A stretch of 64,000 nucleotides of DNA from Pseudomonadota bacterium (GCA_021781965.1 JAJXVU010000001.1:119536-183535), one strand, 5' to 3'; positions 25,816 to 35,891 are shown, counted from the stretch's first letter. Notes: a model not told the origin generated them from the letters alone. Made by a program: numbers and translations.

Positions 25816-26073
25816 GGTAGTCCTGTGGTTGCAAAAAGGCCCTTAACGGATGCTGAAAGAAAACACATTGTTTACAGCGCAGGGTACTATGTCAGAATAA
25901 AAAATAATTACGATGTGTAAATTGCTGGATCTTTCACAATTGCAAGCCGATGAGCGCAGCGAATAAGGCACAGCAACCCAGTATTTGCGGATAGTTCTTT
26001 TCCCCTATAACAGCGGATAACCACTCGCCGCTCTGGCATCAAGTTAGATATATAAGGCGATACGAGTTTTAAG

Positions 26074-29000
26074 CTAAACTTTTCGGCCCATTTTTGCAGA
26101 TATATGGCTGGTTTCTTCATCGCGCTTTCGTTTATGCGATTCGTTTTCTTGTCTTTCTCCATTAGCCCTATCCGAGGCTAGCATGACCTCATCTGCTGGA
26201 CTATCTCCACAATGATGGAAAAAACTGGCCGAGCAATTTACTTTAATCGCAGGAAGTATTTTATTCTCGTTATAAGAGAGTTCGCCATTACTAGAATGAA
26301 CCGAGATGATAGGATCTATTGCTGGGATTAAGATCGGCAGTGCTTCATGCTTCTCTGACAGGCGAGGTGGCGGAGTACTGCTATTATTCTCTTCAGAGTC
26401 CTGAATTAGAGCCGAAACGGGTTCATGACGAACAGGTATTTCTATGGCTTTCATTAATATGCTTTCATATTCTGGTTGCGTATTTGCTGTCAAGGCCGTA
26501 GCTAATATTTTGCTGCTTTGAATCATTTCATCAATCAGATTTGAGCTAAATTCTTTGAACAATAAGGTTGTTTCTTCAACACTAAGCCAAAGAAACAAGA
26601 TCAGGTATTCTGGATTAGATATTACTGTGCTGGCAATACTTTGTATATTTTTTTTAACGCTGTCTGCGCAGATTGCTTTTAAAGTTGCGTGATTTAGAAG
26701 AGAGATTTTCTCGTTATATCCAAGAATATCCTTCGTTAAGACGAATACCTCTTCATAAGTTGTGATGTCTTCTGTTAAAACCTCTTTAAGCGACTGCATG
26801 TGTTTGTCGTCGAGCAATAATAGAAAGCCGCCTAGTTTTCTGGCAGTTTTCCAGGCGTATAACTCAGCAATGTCCCAATTTTCTCTCTGAATGATTTCGC
26901 GAGTTTCTTGTCGATTTTCTATTAATATGTCTAAACAAGTCTCCTCTAGGGTAAATATCGGAGTAAGGGCGTGAATCTCTCCCAAAGATTTGCACAATTC
27001 AAACACGGCTTGAGGTGAATGTAGTAAGTTTCTCCATGAGAAATGTTCTAATTGAATCACAGTTTGATAAGCTACTTCATCTAAGGGGGACAAGAATAAC
27101 CCTAGCTCATTGCTGTTTGTAATTATTTTATTAAGTAGTAATAGTGGTATTTGTGCATCATTTTCCTGAATGATATCCGCAGTTTTACTTAAATCTTTTT
27201 TAAGCGCATCAACACAGTAAATGCTGAATTTTTCTGTTTTAAATATATCAAATTGTTCTAATTCCAGCACATCTTCAGCATCTTTGACCACGGTGGAAAA
27301 TTTATCTGTAAAGTCTATTAAAAAATGTTCACATTCTTCTGGCCCGAGGCGTAATAATACGTTCTTTAATTGTTCGCTGGTGGTAACCGTTTCCTTCAAT
27401 AATTCTATTACAAGCCTATAGTCTTCTTCAAGCAGTATTGGCGATTTCAAACTAGCTAGGAGTATGTCAAAAAAAACAGGTTTTAATTCTTCTGTTAAAT
27501 ATACGTTATTGTATTTTTTGACCTCTTTTTCTAAGTACAGTATATCGCTAAGCTCTGTAGTCCATTCGGCTAGAAGTTCTTTTTCGTGTACTTTTTTAAG
27601 CAGTATCTCTTTACCGGATGAATCGAACAGTATTAATACCTCTTTCAATTGTTCAAATGAATCAATTTCGTCAACAATTTCATTGGCAAAAGAAGATATA
27701 ATTTTATGACGAGCTGAGAAGCTAAAATATTTTAAGCTCAATATATAATTTGGCCAAAAAGTTTTAATATAATAGGCAGTGTCTGAATGGTTGGCCATAA
27801 ATATTTTTATGCAGATAGGACTTAGCTCTTTTTGTGCAAATTGCAATTGCGCTGCGGTGCCACTCAAATTCTTAGCACACGAATATAGGGCTCCATGGGT
27901 AGTGAGAATCTTTTTCAATTTCTCGGTTACCGATTTTCTAAGATCTGCTCTGTCTAGGGTATCCCCAGCGTAGGCGATCAACTTTCCTAAGCTCCAGGGT
28001 TTTTGTATTTCTCTAAGTAATGTAGCTATAAACAGAGGGTAAATTTCTTTTTCGGCAACTTCTCGTAGGTTTACAAAGCCGCTCATACCATATGTTTTCA
28101 TATGGGTAGAGAATAAATTTTTAAAAAATAGGGTTCCCTTTTGGGCGTCCAAAATATTTAATATTTGAATGAATACTGTATCGATACACCCTCTGCGAGC
28201 AAGGTTTGCCCATATTTTAACAGCAAACAATTCTAAAAAAACTGCGGCTGTAGCGTCTGTCTCAGCAATAATAAAAGCGGCAAAATCATCTTTATCGTTA
28301 AATAATCTTACTATGGGGATCTTATTAAAGCCAGATGCATTTGCAGGATGTTTGGACATAAGTGTTCGCAATTTATCGATTATCATTTCTTTAAGATTTT
28401 CTCTGTATAGGGTCGTAGCAGCGTAGTCGATCAACATCCCTAAGCGCTCAGGTGTGTGTGTTGCCCTAAGCAATTTATCTATAAGCAACGAGTAAATTTC
28501 TTTTCTGGCGACTTCTTTTAGGTTTGCAAAGCCGCCTATACCGTAAATATGCATATGTGTAGAGAATAAATTTTCTAAAAAAAGGACTCCTTTTTTAGTG
28601 TCCAAAATGCTTAATATGTGAATGAATACAGTATCTATATTCTCTTTTTTATCGAGGCTTTTCCATATTCTAACAGAAAATTTTTCTAAAAAAACGGCTA
28701 TTCTTTCATCTGTCTGCTCAATAATAAACGTTCCAAAAATATCTTTATTGTTAAATAATATTTCTATGGGTATCTTGTCGGATAAGATACTCATTTCATC
28801 AGCGGTTATAAGATTAAGATGCTGAATTTCCGTTATTTTAAACTCAATTTTTAGGCTCTCTAATAGCCGAGAATCATTACCCAATTCGTCAGCGCAATCG
28901 ACTTCTTGCGGGTTAGCTAGGAAGTGATCCATATCTTCTTTGGCAAGCTCAAATGTATTTATTTTTTCATCTAAAAGATATTTTCCTTCGTTTTCATTGA

Positions 29001-30081
29001 GGGTAATCTGACTTAGGACCTCTTTCTGTTCTGGTATTTCTATTTCTGTTGAGATTCTTTCGCCACCTTTGTACGTGCATGAATCGCTTTCTGTCGCCTC
29101 TATATATCTTCCTCCATATACTTTGAGTTGAGCAATCTCTTTTTTAATTGTCTCAGGTACTCGGCTAATTTTTTCTGGGCTAAAGCGCTGATATATCTCT
29201 AGAAAATTAACAATGGCAGGATAGACCTCTTCGCCAGCAACGTTATCTTCGCCCTTACCTTTTACACTATTATGCCTCATATGCTCTGAAAGGGTTTTGA
29301 GTAGGCCGTACAAATTCGGATTGCTTTTAGCATACTGATGGCATTCAGCTAAGGTGTTAAAAACCGCTCGTGTGTAGGGGGAATGTTCTTTTAAACGCCG
29401 TAGCTCTTCATCATTGAGGTAAACTGTTTCCTCAGGGTGGTGTTGATAATTATAATAAAAATTGGATAATTTTGAGGGGGTATGAGGATCAATCTCGTTA
29501 AGTACTTTAAGCGGTACTAGATAAAGGCCTTTTTCGCCTAAAATATAGGTTTTAATTATCTTTTTTATATCCACATCTTGCCAAGAATGGGTTTTTTCAT
29601 TCCATGAAGGTTTTAAATCCGGATAAACATCACTGTTGAGAGAGTCAACAGCAACTGTGGGCATTAGAAGTTCAATTATCCCTATGGGTGTATCTGTTGG
29701 TCCCCGAGATTGATTTTCCGATTGAGCTATCAGTAGAGCTATATCACAGAATAAGTCTGTTATGCCATTATCGGGTAAAGCCGTATAGCTTAATAGCGTC
29801 CCGTTGATGAGATGCCAATTGGCGCACAGTTGCTCTTTTAGCTGCATGCGTGTGGTATTGAGTAACATCTCCAGCTCGAGCGAGTTTTCGGGCGAACTTT
29901 GACTTTCTAATAAATTGGGTTCCATGGATGGAAGTGCCGTTATAAGAGCATTTAGTTGCGCCAGAGATTGTTTGCTATAAAAATAAATGACTTTGTCTTG
30001 TAAATGATTCGGTTCCTTTGCAGCTGCAAGACTTTCACTGAGCAGCCTAATTTTGTTTCTAATACTTTCAATAGAGATCAT
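26074..30081 (-). CDS. Giant internally repeated protein with basic NLS-like C-terminus
   Basis: 1335 residues from ATG 30081, preceded by a strong AAGGAGGTG; a start 13 codons earlier lacks one. No known domain is recognised. It is almost all alpha-helical. Residues about 435-583 and 585-730 are a tandem repeat (NKIPI..LFN.KD.F..FII..TD, then IDTVFI.IL.ILD..KG..F..NLFSTHM). The remainder is irregular helical pairs, suggesting a solenoid. The last 30 residues are charged: HKRKRDEE (about 1316-1323) is a classic monopartite nuclear-localisation sequence set among glutamates, as in C-terminal secretion signals of Dot/Icm effectors. Low GC and the flanking 46 bp direct repeat suggest acquisition. 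An effector role is inference. Confidence 0.75.
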   Translation of the reverse strand: MISIESIRNKIRLLSESLAAAKEPNHLQDKVIYFYSKQSLAQLNALITALPSMEPNLLESQSSPENSLELEMLLNTTRMQLKEQLCANWHLINGTLLSYTALPDNGITDLFCDIALLIAQSENQSRGPTDTPIGIIELLMPTVAVDSLNSDVYPDLKPSWNEKTHSWQDVDIKKIIKTYILGEKGLYLVPLKVLNEIDPHTPSKLSNFYYNYQHHPEETVYLNDEELRRLKEHSPYTRAVFNTLAECHQYAKSNPNLYGLLKTLSEHMRHNSVKGKGEDNVAGEEVYPAIVNFLEIYQRFSPEKISRVPETIKKEIAQLKVYGGRYIEATESDSCTYKGGERISTEIEIPEQKEVLSQITLNENEGKYLLDEKINTFELAKEDMDHFLANPQEVDCADELGNDSRLLESLKIEFKITEIQHLNLITADEMSILSDKIPIEILFNNKDIFGTFIIEQTDERIAVFLEKFSVRIWKSLDKKENIDTVFIHILSILDTKKGVLFLENLFSTHMHIYGIGGFANLKEVARKEIYSLLIDKLLRATHTPERLGMLIDYAATTLYRENLKEMIIDKLRTLMSKHPANASGFNKIPIVRLFNDKDDFAAFIIAETDATAAVFLELFAVKIWANLARRGCIDTVFIQILNILDAQKGTLFFKNLFSTHMKTYGMSGFVNLREVAEKEIYPLFIATLLREIQKPWSLGKLIAYAGDTLDRADLRKSVTEKLKKILTTHGALYSCAKNLSGTAAQLQFAQKELSPICIKIFMANHSDTAYYIKTFWPNYILSLKYFSFSARHKIISSFANEIVDEIDSFEQLKEVLILFDSSGKEILLKKVHEKELLAEWTTELSDILYLEKEVKKYNNVYLTEELKPVFFDILLASLKSPILLEEDYRLVIELLKETVTTSEQLKNVLLRLGPEECEHFLIDFTDKFSTVVKDAEDVLELEQFDIFKTEKFSIYCVDALKKDLSKTADIIQENDAQIPLLLLNKIITNSNELGLFLSPLDEVAYQTVIQLEHFSWRNLLHSPQAVFELCKSLGEIHALTPIFTLEETCLDILIENRQETREIIQRENWDIAELYAWKTARKLGGFLLLLDDKHMQSLKEVLTEDITTYEEVFVLTKDILGYNEKISLLNHATLKAICADSVKKNIQSIASTVISNPEYLILFLWLSVEETTLLFKEFSSNLIDEMIQSSKILATALTANTQPEYESILMKAIEIPVRHEPVSALIQDSEENNSSTPPPRLSEKHEALPILIPAIDPIISVHSSNGELSYNENKILPAIKVNCSASFFHHCGDSPADEVMLASDRANGERQENESHKRKRDEETSHISAKMGRKV

Positions 30082-30218
30082 GGAACACCTCCTTTTTAAT
30101 CTTTTTATTGCTTGATACAATCACGATGAATGAATTATGCGAATACATTTTCCTGTAACAGATAGAAAAAGAACTATATCATTATTTCATTTGTATTGCA
30201 AGAAACTAGATTCGCTTT

Positions 30219-30264
30219 CATGGCAATCGCACGAGAACTGGAAAGATTTTAACTTTTTTAATTT
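30219..30264 (+). repeat. 46 bp exact direct repeat, right copy
   Basis: Identical to 25770-25815, in the same orientation, 138 bases beyond the start codon of the giant gene. Its upstream region (30082-30410) otherwise holds only AT-rich sequence, probably including the promoter. Confidence 0.9.
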
Positions 30265-30410
30265 TGTGATTTCAAGCCTTTCTATAAGATAATCATCTAT
30301 TTTTATTATAAAACGGCTTAAAAAAATATACCTTCGTTGAAGGCCAGATGTGGCTATCTTGTAAAAACAGATTTTACACACGGGAATATTGCTTTAGGGT
30401 TAAATTAATT

Positions 30411-31225
30411 TAACCTTCTGCTTTCTTAAGATGAGAATCTGCCATCAACACTTTCAGCAAATATTTATTATCCCAACCGGCCCTTTTTCGGCATGCCGTT
30501 ATTCCCACTTTGCTTGTCTTTTCTTGTTTTAGAAGATTCAGTGCCACCCTGCGAATAAGACCTAAATTTTCTGACGCATGCCCGATACAGACTCGGCTCA
30601 AATCTTCTTTGAAGCTTACATCCAATGACCAACGCAACCAAAAGACTCTTGTTCTTTTGGCGCTATTAGTGTATGTCTTCGGGTTTCTATACGACCGTGA
30701 CAATGTACCTTTTCTAATTTCTGCTTATGAATCATTTTCTTATATTGGTATTGCTCTGCTTGCGTAAATATCGAAGAAACATCTTGGCTCAGGCTGGGTT
30801 GATTATCTTTCAGGGCCAAAACATAATCTGCTTTTTTATCCACAATTTTTTTAGCTATCTCTTGTTGGCACCCCATCGTGTCAATCGTCACATGGAAATA
30901 ATTTCATTTTTTATATCGATTGATAATGATTCAATCCAGGCCAAAAAACATGCTTCAAATGTTTGTGGGGCGAATAATGAAAAAATTCGACCAATGTATC
31001 ATGGGAGGGCAGGCCATTAGGAAGCTCCAAGAAAGTTTCCAGCCAATCCAGTTTTGCTTCTGCAAACTCACAGATTTCTGTCCAGCCATCGGCCCCACAA
31101 ATGGTACCCAGAATCGCTATTACTACAATATCATGAAATTTATGCAAAACCTTGTGGCTATCTTCCCGGGGATATTCAAGGCTATCAAAATGAGCAAGAA
31201 ACGTGTCGGTTAGATCCAGGGCTAG
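30411..31225 (-). pseudogene. Degenerate ISAs1-family transposase
   Basis: Three fragments on the minus strand, in order. First, about 31225-30911 encodes the N-terminal region (FDSLEYPREDSHKVLHKFHD, then ICGADGWTEICEFAEAKLDW and GLPSHDTLVEFF) without a start Met. Then 30891-30616 gives TIDTMGCQQEIAKKIVDKKA and YVLALKDNQ. Last, 30703-30410 in another frame gives the C-terminal end (HWRNPKTYTNSAKRTRVFWL-like, then ENLGLIRRVALNLLKQEK). These match the ISAs1 transposase order, but the middle (about 100 residues around the first catalytic Asp) is deleted and at least one frameshift separates the last two pieces. It cannot be active. I did not identify terminal inverted repeats. Confidence 0.85.
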
Positions 31226-31308
31226 TCCCTGCTAAAAAAGGCTCTCGAAGTGAGCATTTTGCTTGAATCTGTTTCAATCTTAAGTACTTAACCTCATGCC
31301 ATTGCCAT

Positions 31309-31555
31309 GCCTCCTCACGGTCGCTGCTCGAAAATGATGATGCTTCGGGAAATATCACGAGTTGGCAAATCATATATTCCGAGCCGCGCGCGTAAGCAAG
31401 CGGAAAATATTCAGAGAGCGTTTTTTTGAGATATCGCGGTGTGAAATCCCCGCGGACGGCCGTGATTTGGAAACACCAGCAGTTTGGAAAAGCGGGTGTC
31501 CGGGGGCTGCTCATATTATTCGTTTATTTTCCGCTCCCTTACGGTCGCGGCTCGG
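31309..31555. repeat. Cluster of decayed dispersed repeats upstream of prfB
   Basis: Three units: a diverged inverse copy at 31309-31334 (CCTCACGGTCGCTGCTCG), a rearranged forward copy at 31379-31421 (CCGAGCCGCG then GCAAGCGGAAAATATTCAGA), and a good inverse copy at 31531-31555 (CCGCTCCCTTACGG + TCGCGGCTCGG). Together they fill most of the 380 bases between the transposase remnant and prfB. No gene is present. Confidence 0.75.
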
Positions 31556-31605
31556 AAATTTGCTCGCTTCTGGTATATAATATTCTTTTTTGGGGTGACG
31601 GTACT

Positions 31606-32704
31606 ATGATTGAAATCAATCCAGTTCTCTTAAAGATTGCCGATCTGCGGCTACGGGCAGAGGCGCTTCGGGGGTATCTTTGACTATGAAACCAAGCAAG
31701 ACCGTTTGGCGGAAGTCTTACGCGAGTTAGAAAACGACAAAATCTGGGATAATCCAGAAATAGCTCAAAATTTGAGCAAAGAAAAAGTACTACTCACGGC
31801 TATTCTAGATAGTCTAGACAATATGCGCCTGCAATTAGCCGATTTGGATGCCTTATTGGAAATGGCCCATGCTGAGGCAGATGAAGCCACTGTGAACGCG
31901 GTATTGGCCGATGTAGTGGAAGCAGAGCGTGCCGTTAAAAATTTAGAGTTTCAACGGATGTTTGCGGGTGAGGCTGATGCCAATAACGCTTTCTTGGATA
32001 TACAATCAGGTTCTGGCGGTACCGAGGCTCAAGATTGGGCCGAAATGCTGCTGCGTATGTACTTGCGTTGGGGAGAAAGGCATGGCTTTAAGGTTGAGCT
32101 ATTGGAAGCCTCTGCGGGCGATGTGGCGGGTTTGCGCAGTGCCACGGTTAAGTTTGAAGGCGCCTATGCCTATGGCTGGTTAAGAACCGAAACGGGGGTG
32201 CATCGTTTGGTGCGTAAATCCCCCTTTGATTCAGGACATCGCCGCCATACCTCCTTTGCCGCCGTTTTCGTATCTCCGGAAATTGACGACGATATCGATA
32301 TAGATATCAATCCAGCCGATTTGCGCATCGATACCTATAGGGCCGGTGGCGCGGGCGGTCAGCACGTTAATAAAACCGATTCGGCTATACGTATCACGCA
32401 TGTACCCACGGGAATAGTGGTACAATGTCAAAGCGATCGCTCTCAGCATAAGAATCGCTCTCAGGCCATGAAGCAATTGCGCTCCAAACTGTACGATAGG
32501 CAAATGCAAGCGCGGAACGTAGAAAAGCAAGTCTTGGAAGAGTCTAAATCGGAGATAGGCTGGGGCAATCAAATCCGCTCTTATGTGTTGGATGCCTCGC
32601 GCATTAAAGATTTGCGCACCGGCGTAGAAGTGGGCAATACGCAAGCCGTATTGGATGGTGATATTGATGTGTTTATTGAAGCAAGTTTAAAAGAACAGGT
32701 GTAA
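31606..32704 (+). CDS. prfB: Peptide chain release factor 2, with programmed +1 frameshift
   Basis: Translated as 31606-31680 joined to 31682-32704 (365 residues). It reads UGA and UAA stops. The 25-codon first part ([20 protein letters not shown]...) ends at CTT-TGA; ribosomes shift +1 when RF2 is scarce, giving autoregulation. The Ser-Pro-Phe recognition tripeptide ([15 protein letters not shown]) and the catalytic [13 protein letters not shown] are intact, with Ala at the position equivalent to E. coli 246. TAATG overlap with lysS gives the conserved prfB-lysS operon. Confidence 0.97.
31670..31684 (+). promoter_or_regulatory. prfB recoding site
   Basis: GGGGG-TAT-CTT-TGA-C: the internal Shine-Dalgarno-like G-run, slippery CUU, and in-frame UGA followed by C, the poor-termination context. 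This is the canonical bacterial RF2 frameshift signal. Confidence 0.97.
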
Positions 32705-34218
32705 TGATGACAGAACAACCCGAATCCGTGCAAACTGAATTGAGTGAAAACGAACAAATCGCTGAACGCAAAAACAAACTGCGTTTATGGCGTGAAGAAG
32801 AAAAAGCCTATCCCAATGACTTTAGGCGTAATGCTTTAGCACTAGAGTTGCATAAAAAATGGTATGCCGCCTCTGAGGAAGACTTAGAAAAGGCGCAACA
32901 TACGGTGCATTTAGCCGGACGCATTATGACGCGTCGTTTGATGGGGAAAGCGAGTTTCATTCATCTACAAGACATGTCGGGCAAAATACAGTGTTATATT
33001 ACCCAAAATATCATAGGCGTAGAAGCTTATCAGGATTTTAAAAAGTGGGATATAGGCGACATAGTCGGTGTAGTCGGTACAGTATTTAAAACCAAAACGG
33101 GTGAGTTATCTTTGCGCGCCCAGAGCATACGATTATTGACTAAAGCATTGCGGCCTTTACCGGATAAATTTCATGGTCTACAAGAAATAGAAACACGCTA
33201 TAGACAACGTTATTTAGACTTAATTATGAGTGAAAATACGCGCCGAGTATTCGCTATTCGTAGTCAAACCATCAGTGCCATACGCGATTTCTTAATCCAA
33301 AAAGATTTCTTAGAAGTAGAAACGCCAATGATGCATGTATTAGCAGGAGGTGCTGCGGCAAAACCTTTTGTGACCCATCATAATGCTTTAGATATGCAAT
33401 TGTATTTGCGTATTGCTCCTGAGCTGTATCTAAAACGATTGGTGATCGGTGGCATAGAAAAAGTGTTTGAAATCAACCGTAATTTCCGCAACGAAGGCAT
33501 GTCCGTGCGTCACAATCCGGAATTTACTATGGTGGAGTTCTATCAAGCCTATGCCGATTACAAGGACATGATGGATATCAGCGAGGAATTATTTCAATTT
33601 ATCGCACACACTGTTTTAGGACGGTTTGATTTTGAATATCAAGGGCATCATTTTGATTTTTCTAAACCCTTTACGCGTTTGACCATGACCGATTCCATTA
33701 TAAAATATCATCCTGAATTAACAACAGACAATATTCACGATGTAAAAGCTTTAAAGCAAGTATTGAATACTTTAAAGTTGCCTTATAAAGACAACGATAG
33801 TATCGCTAAATTGCAGTTGATTCTATTTGAGGAAACGGTGGAAGAAAAGTTAATGGATCCTACTTTTATCACCGCTTATCCATCCGAAGTATCGCCCTTG
33901 GCTAGACGCAATGCAGAAGATCCAACCATAGTCGATCGCTTTGAGCTATTTATTGCCGGGCGTGAAATCGCCAATGCGTTTTCGGAATTAAACGATCCCG
34001 AAGATCAAGCAGCACGCTTTCATCTACAAATGAAAGAAAAAGCACAAGGTGATGAAGAAGCTATGCCTTACGATGAAGATTATATTACCGCTTTGGAATA
34101 TGGTTTGCCGCCAACGGCAGGTGAGGGGATAGGGATTGATCGCTTGGTGATGTTGTTAACGAATTCACCTTCTATACGCGATGTGATTTTATTCCCACAC
34201 ATGCGACCTAAAGTGTAG
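32704..34218 (+). CDS. lysS: Lysine--tRNA ligase, class II
   Basis: 504 residues. An N-terminal OB-fold anticodon domain (VHLAGRIMTRRLMGKASFIHLQDMSGKIQCYI) is followed by the class II core: motif 1 around FLEVETPMMHVLAGGAAAKPF, motif 2 FEINRNFRNEGMSVRHNPEFTMVEFYQAY, and motif 3 GIGIDRLVMLLTNSPSIRDVILFP. The start ATG shares a base with the prfB stop. A dispersed repeat begins 12 bases after its stop, and a 9 bp perfect hairpin follows (34339-34362). Confidence 0.97.
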   Translation: MMTEQPESVQTELSENEQIAERKNKLRLWREEEKAYPNDFRRNALALELHKKWYAASEEDLEKAQHTVHLAGRIMTRRLMGKASFIHLQDMSGKIQCYITQNIIGVEAYQDFKKWDIGDIVGVVGTVFKTKTGELSLRAQSIRLLTKALRPLPDKFHGLQEIETRYRQRYLDLIMSENTRRVFAIRSQTISAIRDFLIQKDFLEVETPMMHVLAGGAAAKPFVTHHNALDMQLYLRIAPELYLKRLVIGGIEKVFEINRNFRNEGMSVRHNPEFTMVEFYQAYADYKDMMDISEELFQFIAHTVLGRFDFEYQGHHFDFSKPFTRLTMTDSIIKYHPELTTDNIHDVKALKQVLNTLKLPYKDNDSIAKLQLILFEETVEEKLMDPTFITAYPSEVSPLARRNAEDPTIVDRFELFIAGREIANAFSELNDPEDQAARFHLQMKEKAQGDEEAMPYDEDYITALEYGLPPTAGEGIGIDRLVMLLTNSPSIRDVILFPHMRPKV

Positions 34219-34230
34219 TTTTGCGCCTTT

Positions 34231-34255
34231 CCGAGCCGCGACCGTTAGGGAGCGG
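34231..34255 (+). repeat. Short GC-rich dispersed repeat
   Basis: CCGAGCCGCGACCG + TTAGGGAGCGG, immediately after lysS. Confidence 0.88.
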
Positions 34256-34338
34256 AAAGCGAAAATATACTTTAATCTATCCAAATATAGAATTTTCTTA
34301 TTACGCGGTATGGGTAATTACGACTTAAACTGAATTAT

Positions 34339-34362
34339 AAGGGCGGTTTGAACACCGCCCTT
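34339..34362. terminator. Perfect hairpin between lysS and a convergent gene
   Basis: AAGGGCGGT-TTGAAC-ACCGCCCTT, a 9 bp stem. It sits between two converging genes and can serve both. Its arm style (AGGGCGG...CCGCCCTTAC) resembles the hairpins of the 2167/3561/5066 repeat family. Confidence 0.55.
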
Positions 34363-34381
34363 ACAAACTTTAGATCAGAGA

Positions 34382-34717
34382 CTACTTGCTCATGCCATTT
34401 TGCATCATTTGCATCATAGCTTTTTGACTGTCAGCATCCATAGCATTGTACTTCATCATCATGTGATCCATGGCCATTTTCTTTTCATCTGGAGTCATTT
34501 TAGTCCAGTGATCTTTCATCATAGCCATTTTTTCATCAGGAGTTGCGTTTTTCCATTTAGCTGCTTCTGCCTTGCAGTCTTTAGCTGAAATGTTGTGTTT
34601 TTCACAATAGGCTTTTCCTGGACCCATCATGTCAGAATTTTGATCCGTAGTTGCCGTAGCTGCAAAAACAGAAGTAGCACAGATCAGCATGGTCAAGATT
34701 AGAGATAGTTTTTTCAT
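34382..34717 (-). CDS. Exported methionine-rich small protein
   Basis: 111 residues. The signal peptide MKKLSLILTMLICATSVFA is followed by a mature part rich in Met, Lys and Asp, with a repeat-like TPDEKMAMMKDHWTKM / TPDEKKMAMDHMMMKY and a Cys pair (YCEKHNISAKDC). It is likely periplasmic and helical. Met/His richness would suit soft-metal (copper) binding or redox buffering, but there is no family assignment and no metal-handling neighbour. AAAGGAGCTT precedes the start codon (+ strand AAGCTCCTT). Confidence 0.7.
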   Translation of the reverse strand: MKKLSLILTMLICATSVFAATATTDQNSDMMGPGKAYCEKHNISAKDCKAEAAKWKNATPDEKMAMMKDHWTKMTPDEKKMAMDHMMMKYNAMDADSQKAMMQMMQNGMSK

Positions 34718-35002
34718 TGTAAAGCTCCTTGTTTATGATTTATAACCACCAATGAAATATCGGTAGTGTCCTCATCCTGAGAACTACTGCGCATTTTTTG
34801 TGCAGCACTAGTCCGCAAAATGACCCAACATCATTATAACCCATAAATCAAAGAAAGTATCACAAAGCTGATAAATTTCAGAAAAGTGCAGGGGTTTATT
34901 TACAATCGGTAAAAAATTGGCCAGTTTATTTGGAGTAGATTGTCCCAACAAAGAAGGATAGAATAGATATATCTCATTTTCAAAGATATTAAGGACCTTC
35001 AT

Positions 35003-35854
35003 ATGAAAGCAACGCGCCAATTAAGACAATATTTAAACGAAAATAAATTATATACCGCTCCCGGCGTTTTTGATGGCATGTCGGCATTATTAGCCGTACA
35101 AGCAGGTTTCCCTTTGCTATACGCCAGCGGTGGTGCTATTGCTAGGGCGGCGGGATATCCCGATTTAGGTTTGCTAAGCGTCAGTGAAGTCTGTTATCGC
35201 TTGTCGGAAATTATAGATGCCAGCACTGTGCCAGTCATCGCCGATGCAGATACCGGTTATGGCAATGGTTTGAATGTGGCGCGTACGGTGCATACTTTTG
35301 AGCGTTTAGGTGTAGCGGGTTTACATTTAGAAGATCAAGAGTTTCCCAAACGTTGCGGGCATTTGGAAGGAAAGTCCTTAGTCAGTAGCGCCGAAATGGT
35401 GCATAAAATTAAGGTAGCCAAAGATAGTGTTAGCGATGACGATTTTGTCATTATCGCACGCACCGATGCCATTGCGGTAGAAGGTTTTGATGCAGCCATA
35501 GAAAGGGCACAACGTTATATTGAAGCAGGTGCCGATATGATTTTTGTAGAAGCACCTACAACGGTAGAACAAATTCAAAAAATTGGTGAGTTGATCAAAG
35601 CGCCTAAGCTCATCAATATGTTTCATGGTGGTAAAACGCCGATGGTGGCTGCAGATAAATTGGCCGCTTGGGGTTATCAAGTGATGATCATTCCTTCTGA
35701 TCTACAACGCGCCGCCATTTATGCTATGCAACAAACCTTGCACGCCATCAAGGAAGACGGCCAGAGCGAGCGTTGCCATGATGTAATGGTGAGCTTTAAT
35801 GATCGCGAAGAGATTATAGGCACTAAGCGGTATTTGGAATTGGATAAGCTGTAA
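35003..35854 (+). CDS. Isocitrate lyase / PEP mutase family enzyme
   Basis: 283 residues. The TIM-barrel signatures of the family are clear: APGVFDGMSALLAVQAGFP, the Mg-binding VIADADTGYGN, LEDQEFPKRCGHLEGK with the catalytic-loop Cys, IIARTDA, and IFVEAP. Members cleave C-C bonds (2-methylisocitrate lyase, oxaloacetate decarboxylase) or mutate P-C bonds. No prpC/prpD methylcitrate genes are near and the active loop is KRCGH, not decisive, so the substrate is open. AAGGA is 8 bases before the ATG. Single-gene transcript; the 285-base gap upstream shows nothing definite. Confidence 0.85.
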   Translation: MKATRQLRQYLNENKLYTAPGVFDGMSALLAVQAGFPLLYASGGAIARAAGYPDLGLLSVSEVCYRLSEIIDASTVPVIADADTGYGNGLNVARTVHTFERLGVAGLHLEDQEFPKRCGHLEGKSLVSSAEMVHKIKVAKDSVSDDDFVIIARTDAIAVEGFDAAIERAQRYIEAGADMIFVEAPTTVEQIQKIGELIKAPKLINMFHGGKTPMVAADKLAAWGYQVMIIPSDLQRAAIYAMQQTLHAIKEDGQSERCHDVMVSFNDREEIIGTKRYLELDKL

Positions 35855-35891
35855 TTATATTGTTATTATTTTCCCCAGTCGCTCTCTAATC

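Noticed and set aside
25908..26162. 84-codon minus-strand frame near the end of the giant gene
   Set aside because: Mostly antisense-independent chance frame overlapping the giant gene in another frame; no ribosome site.
30510..31266. Plus-strand open frames over the transposase remnant
   Set aside because: They are antisense to a recognisable ISAs1 transposase and show no protein features.
31185..31514. 109-codon minus-strand frame
   Set aside because: It runs through decayed dispersed repeats and has no protein-like composition.
31681..31683. Premature TGA in prfB
   Set aside because: It is the canonical programmed +1 frameshift site, not damage.
34808..35020. 70-codon minus-strand frame upstream of the PEP mutase-like gene
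   Set aside because: It overlaps that gene's start and ribosome site, has no ribosome site of its own and no family features.
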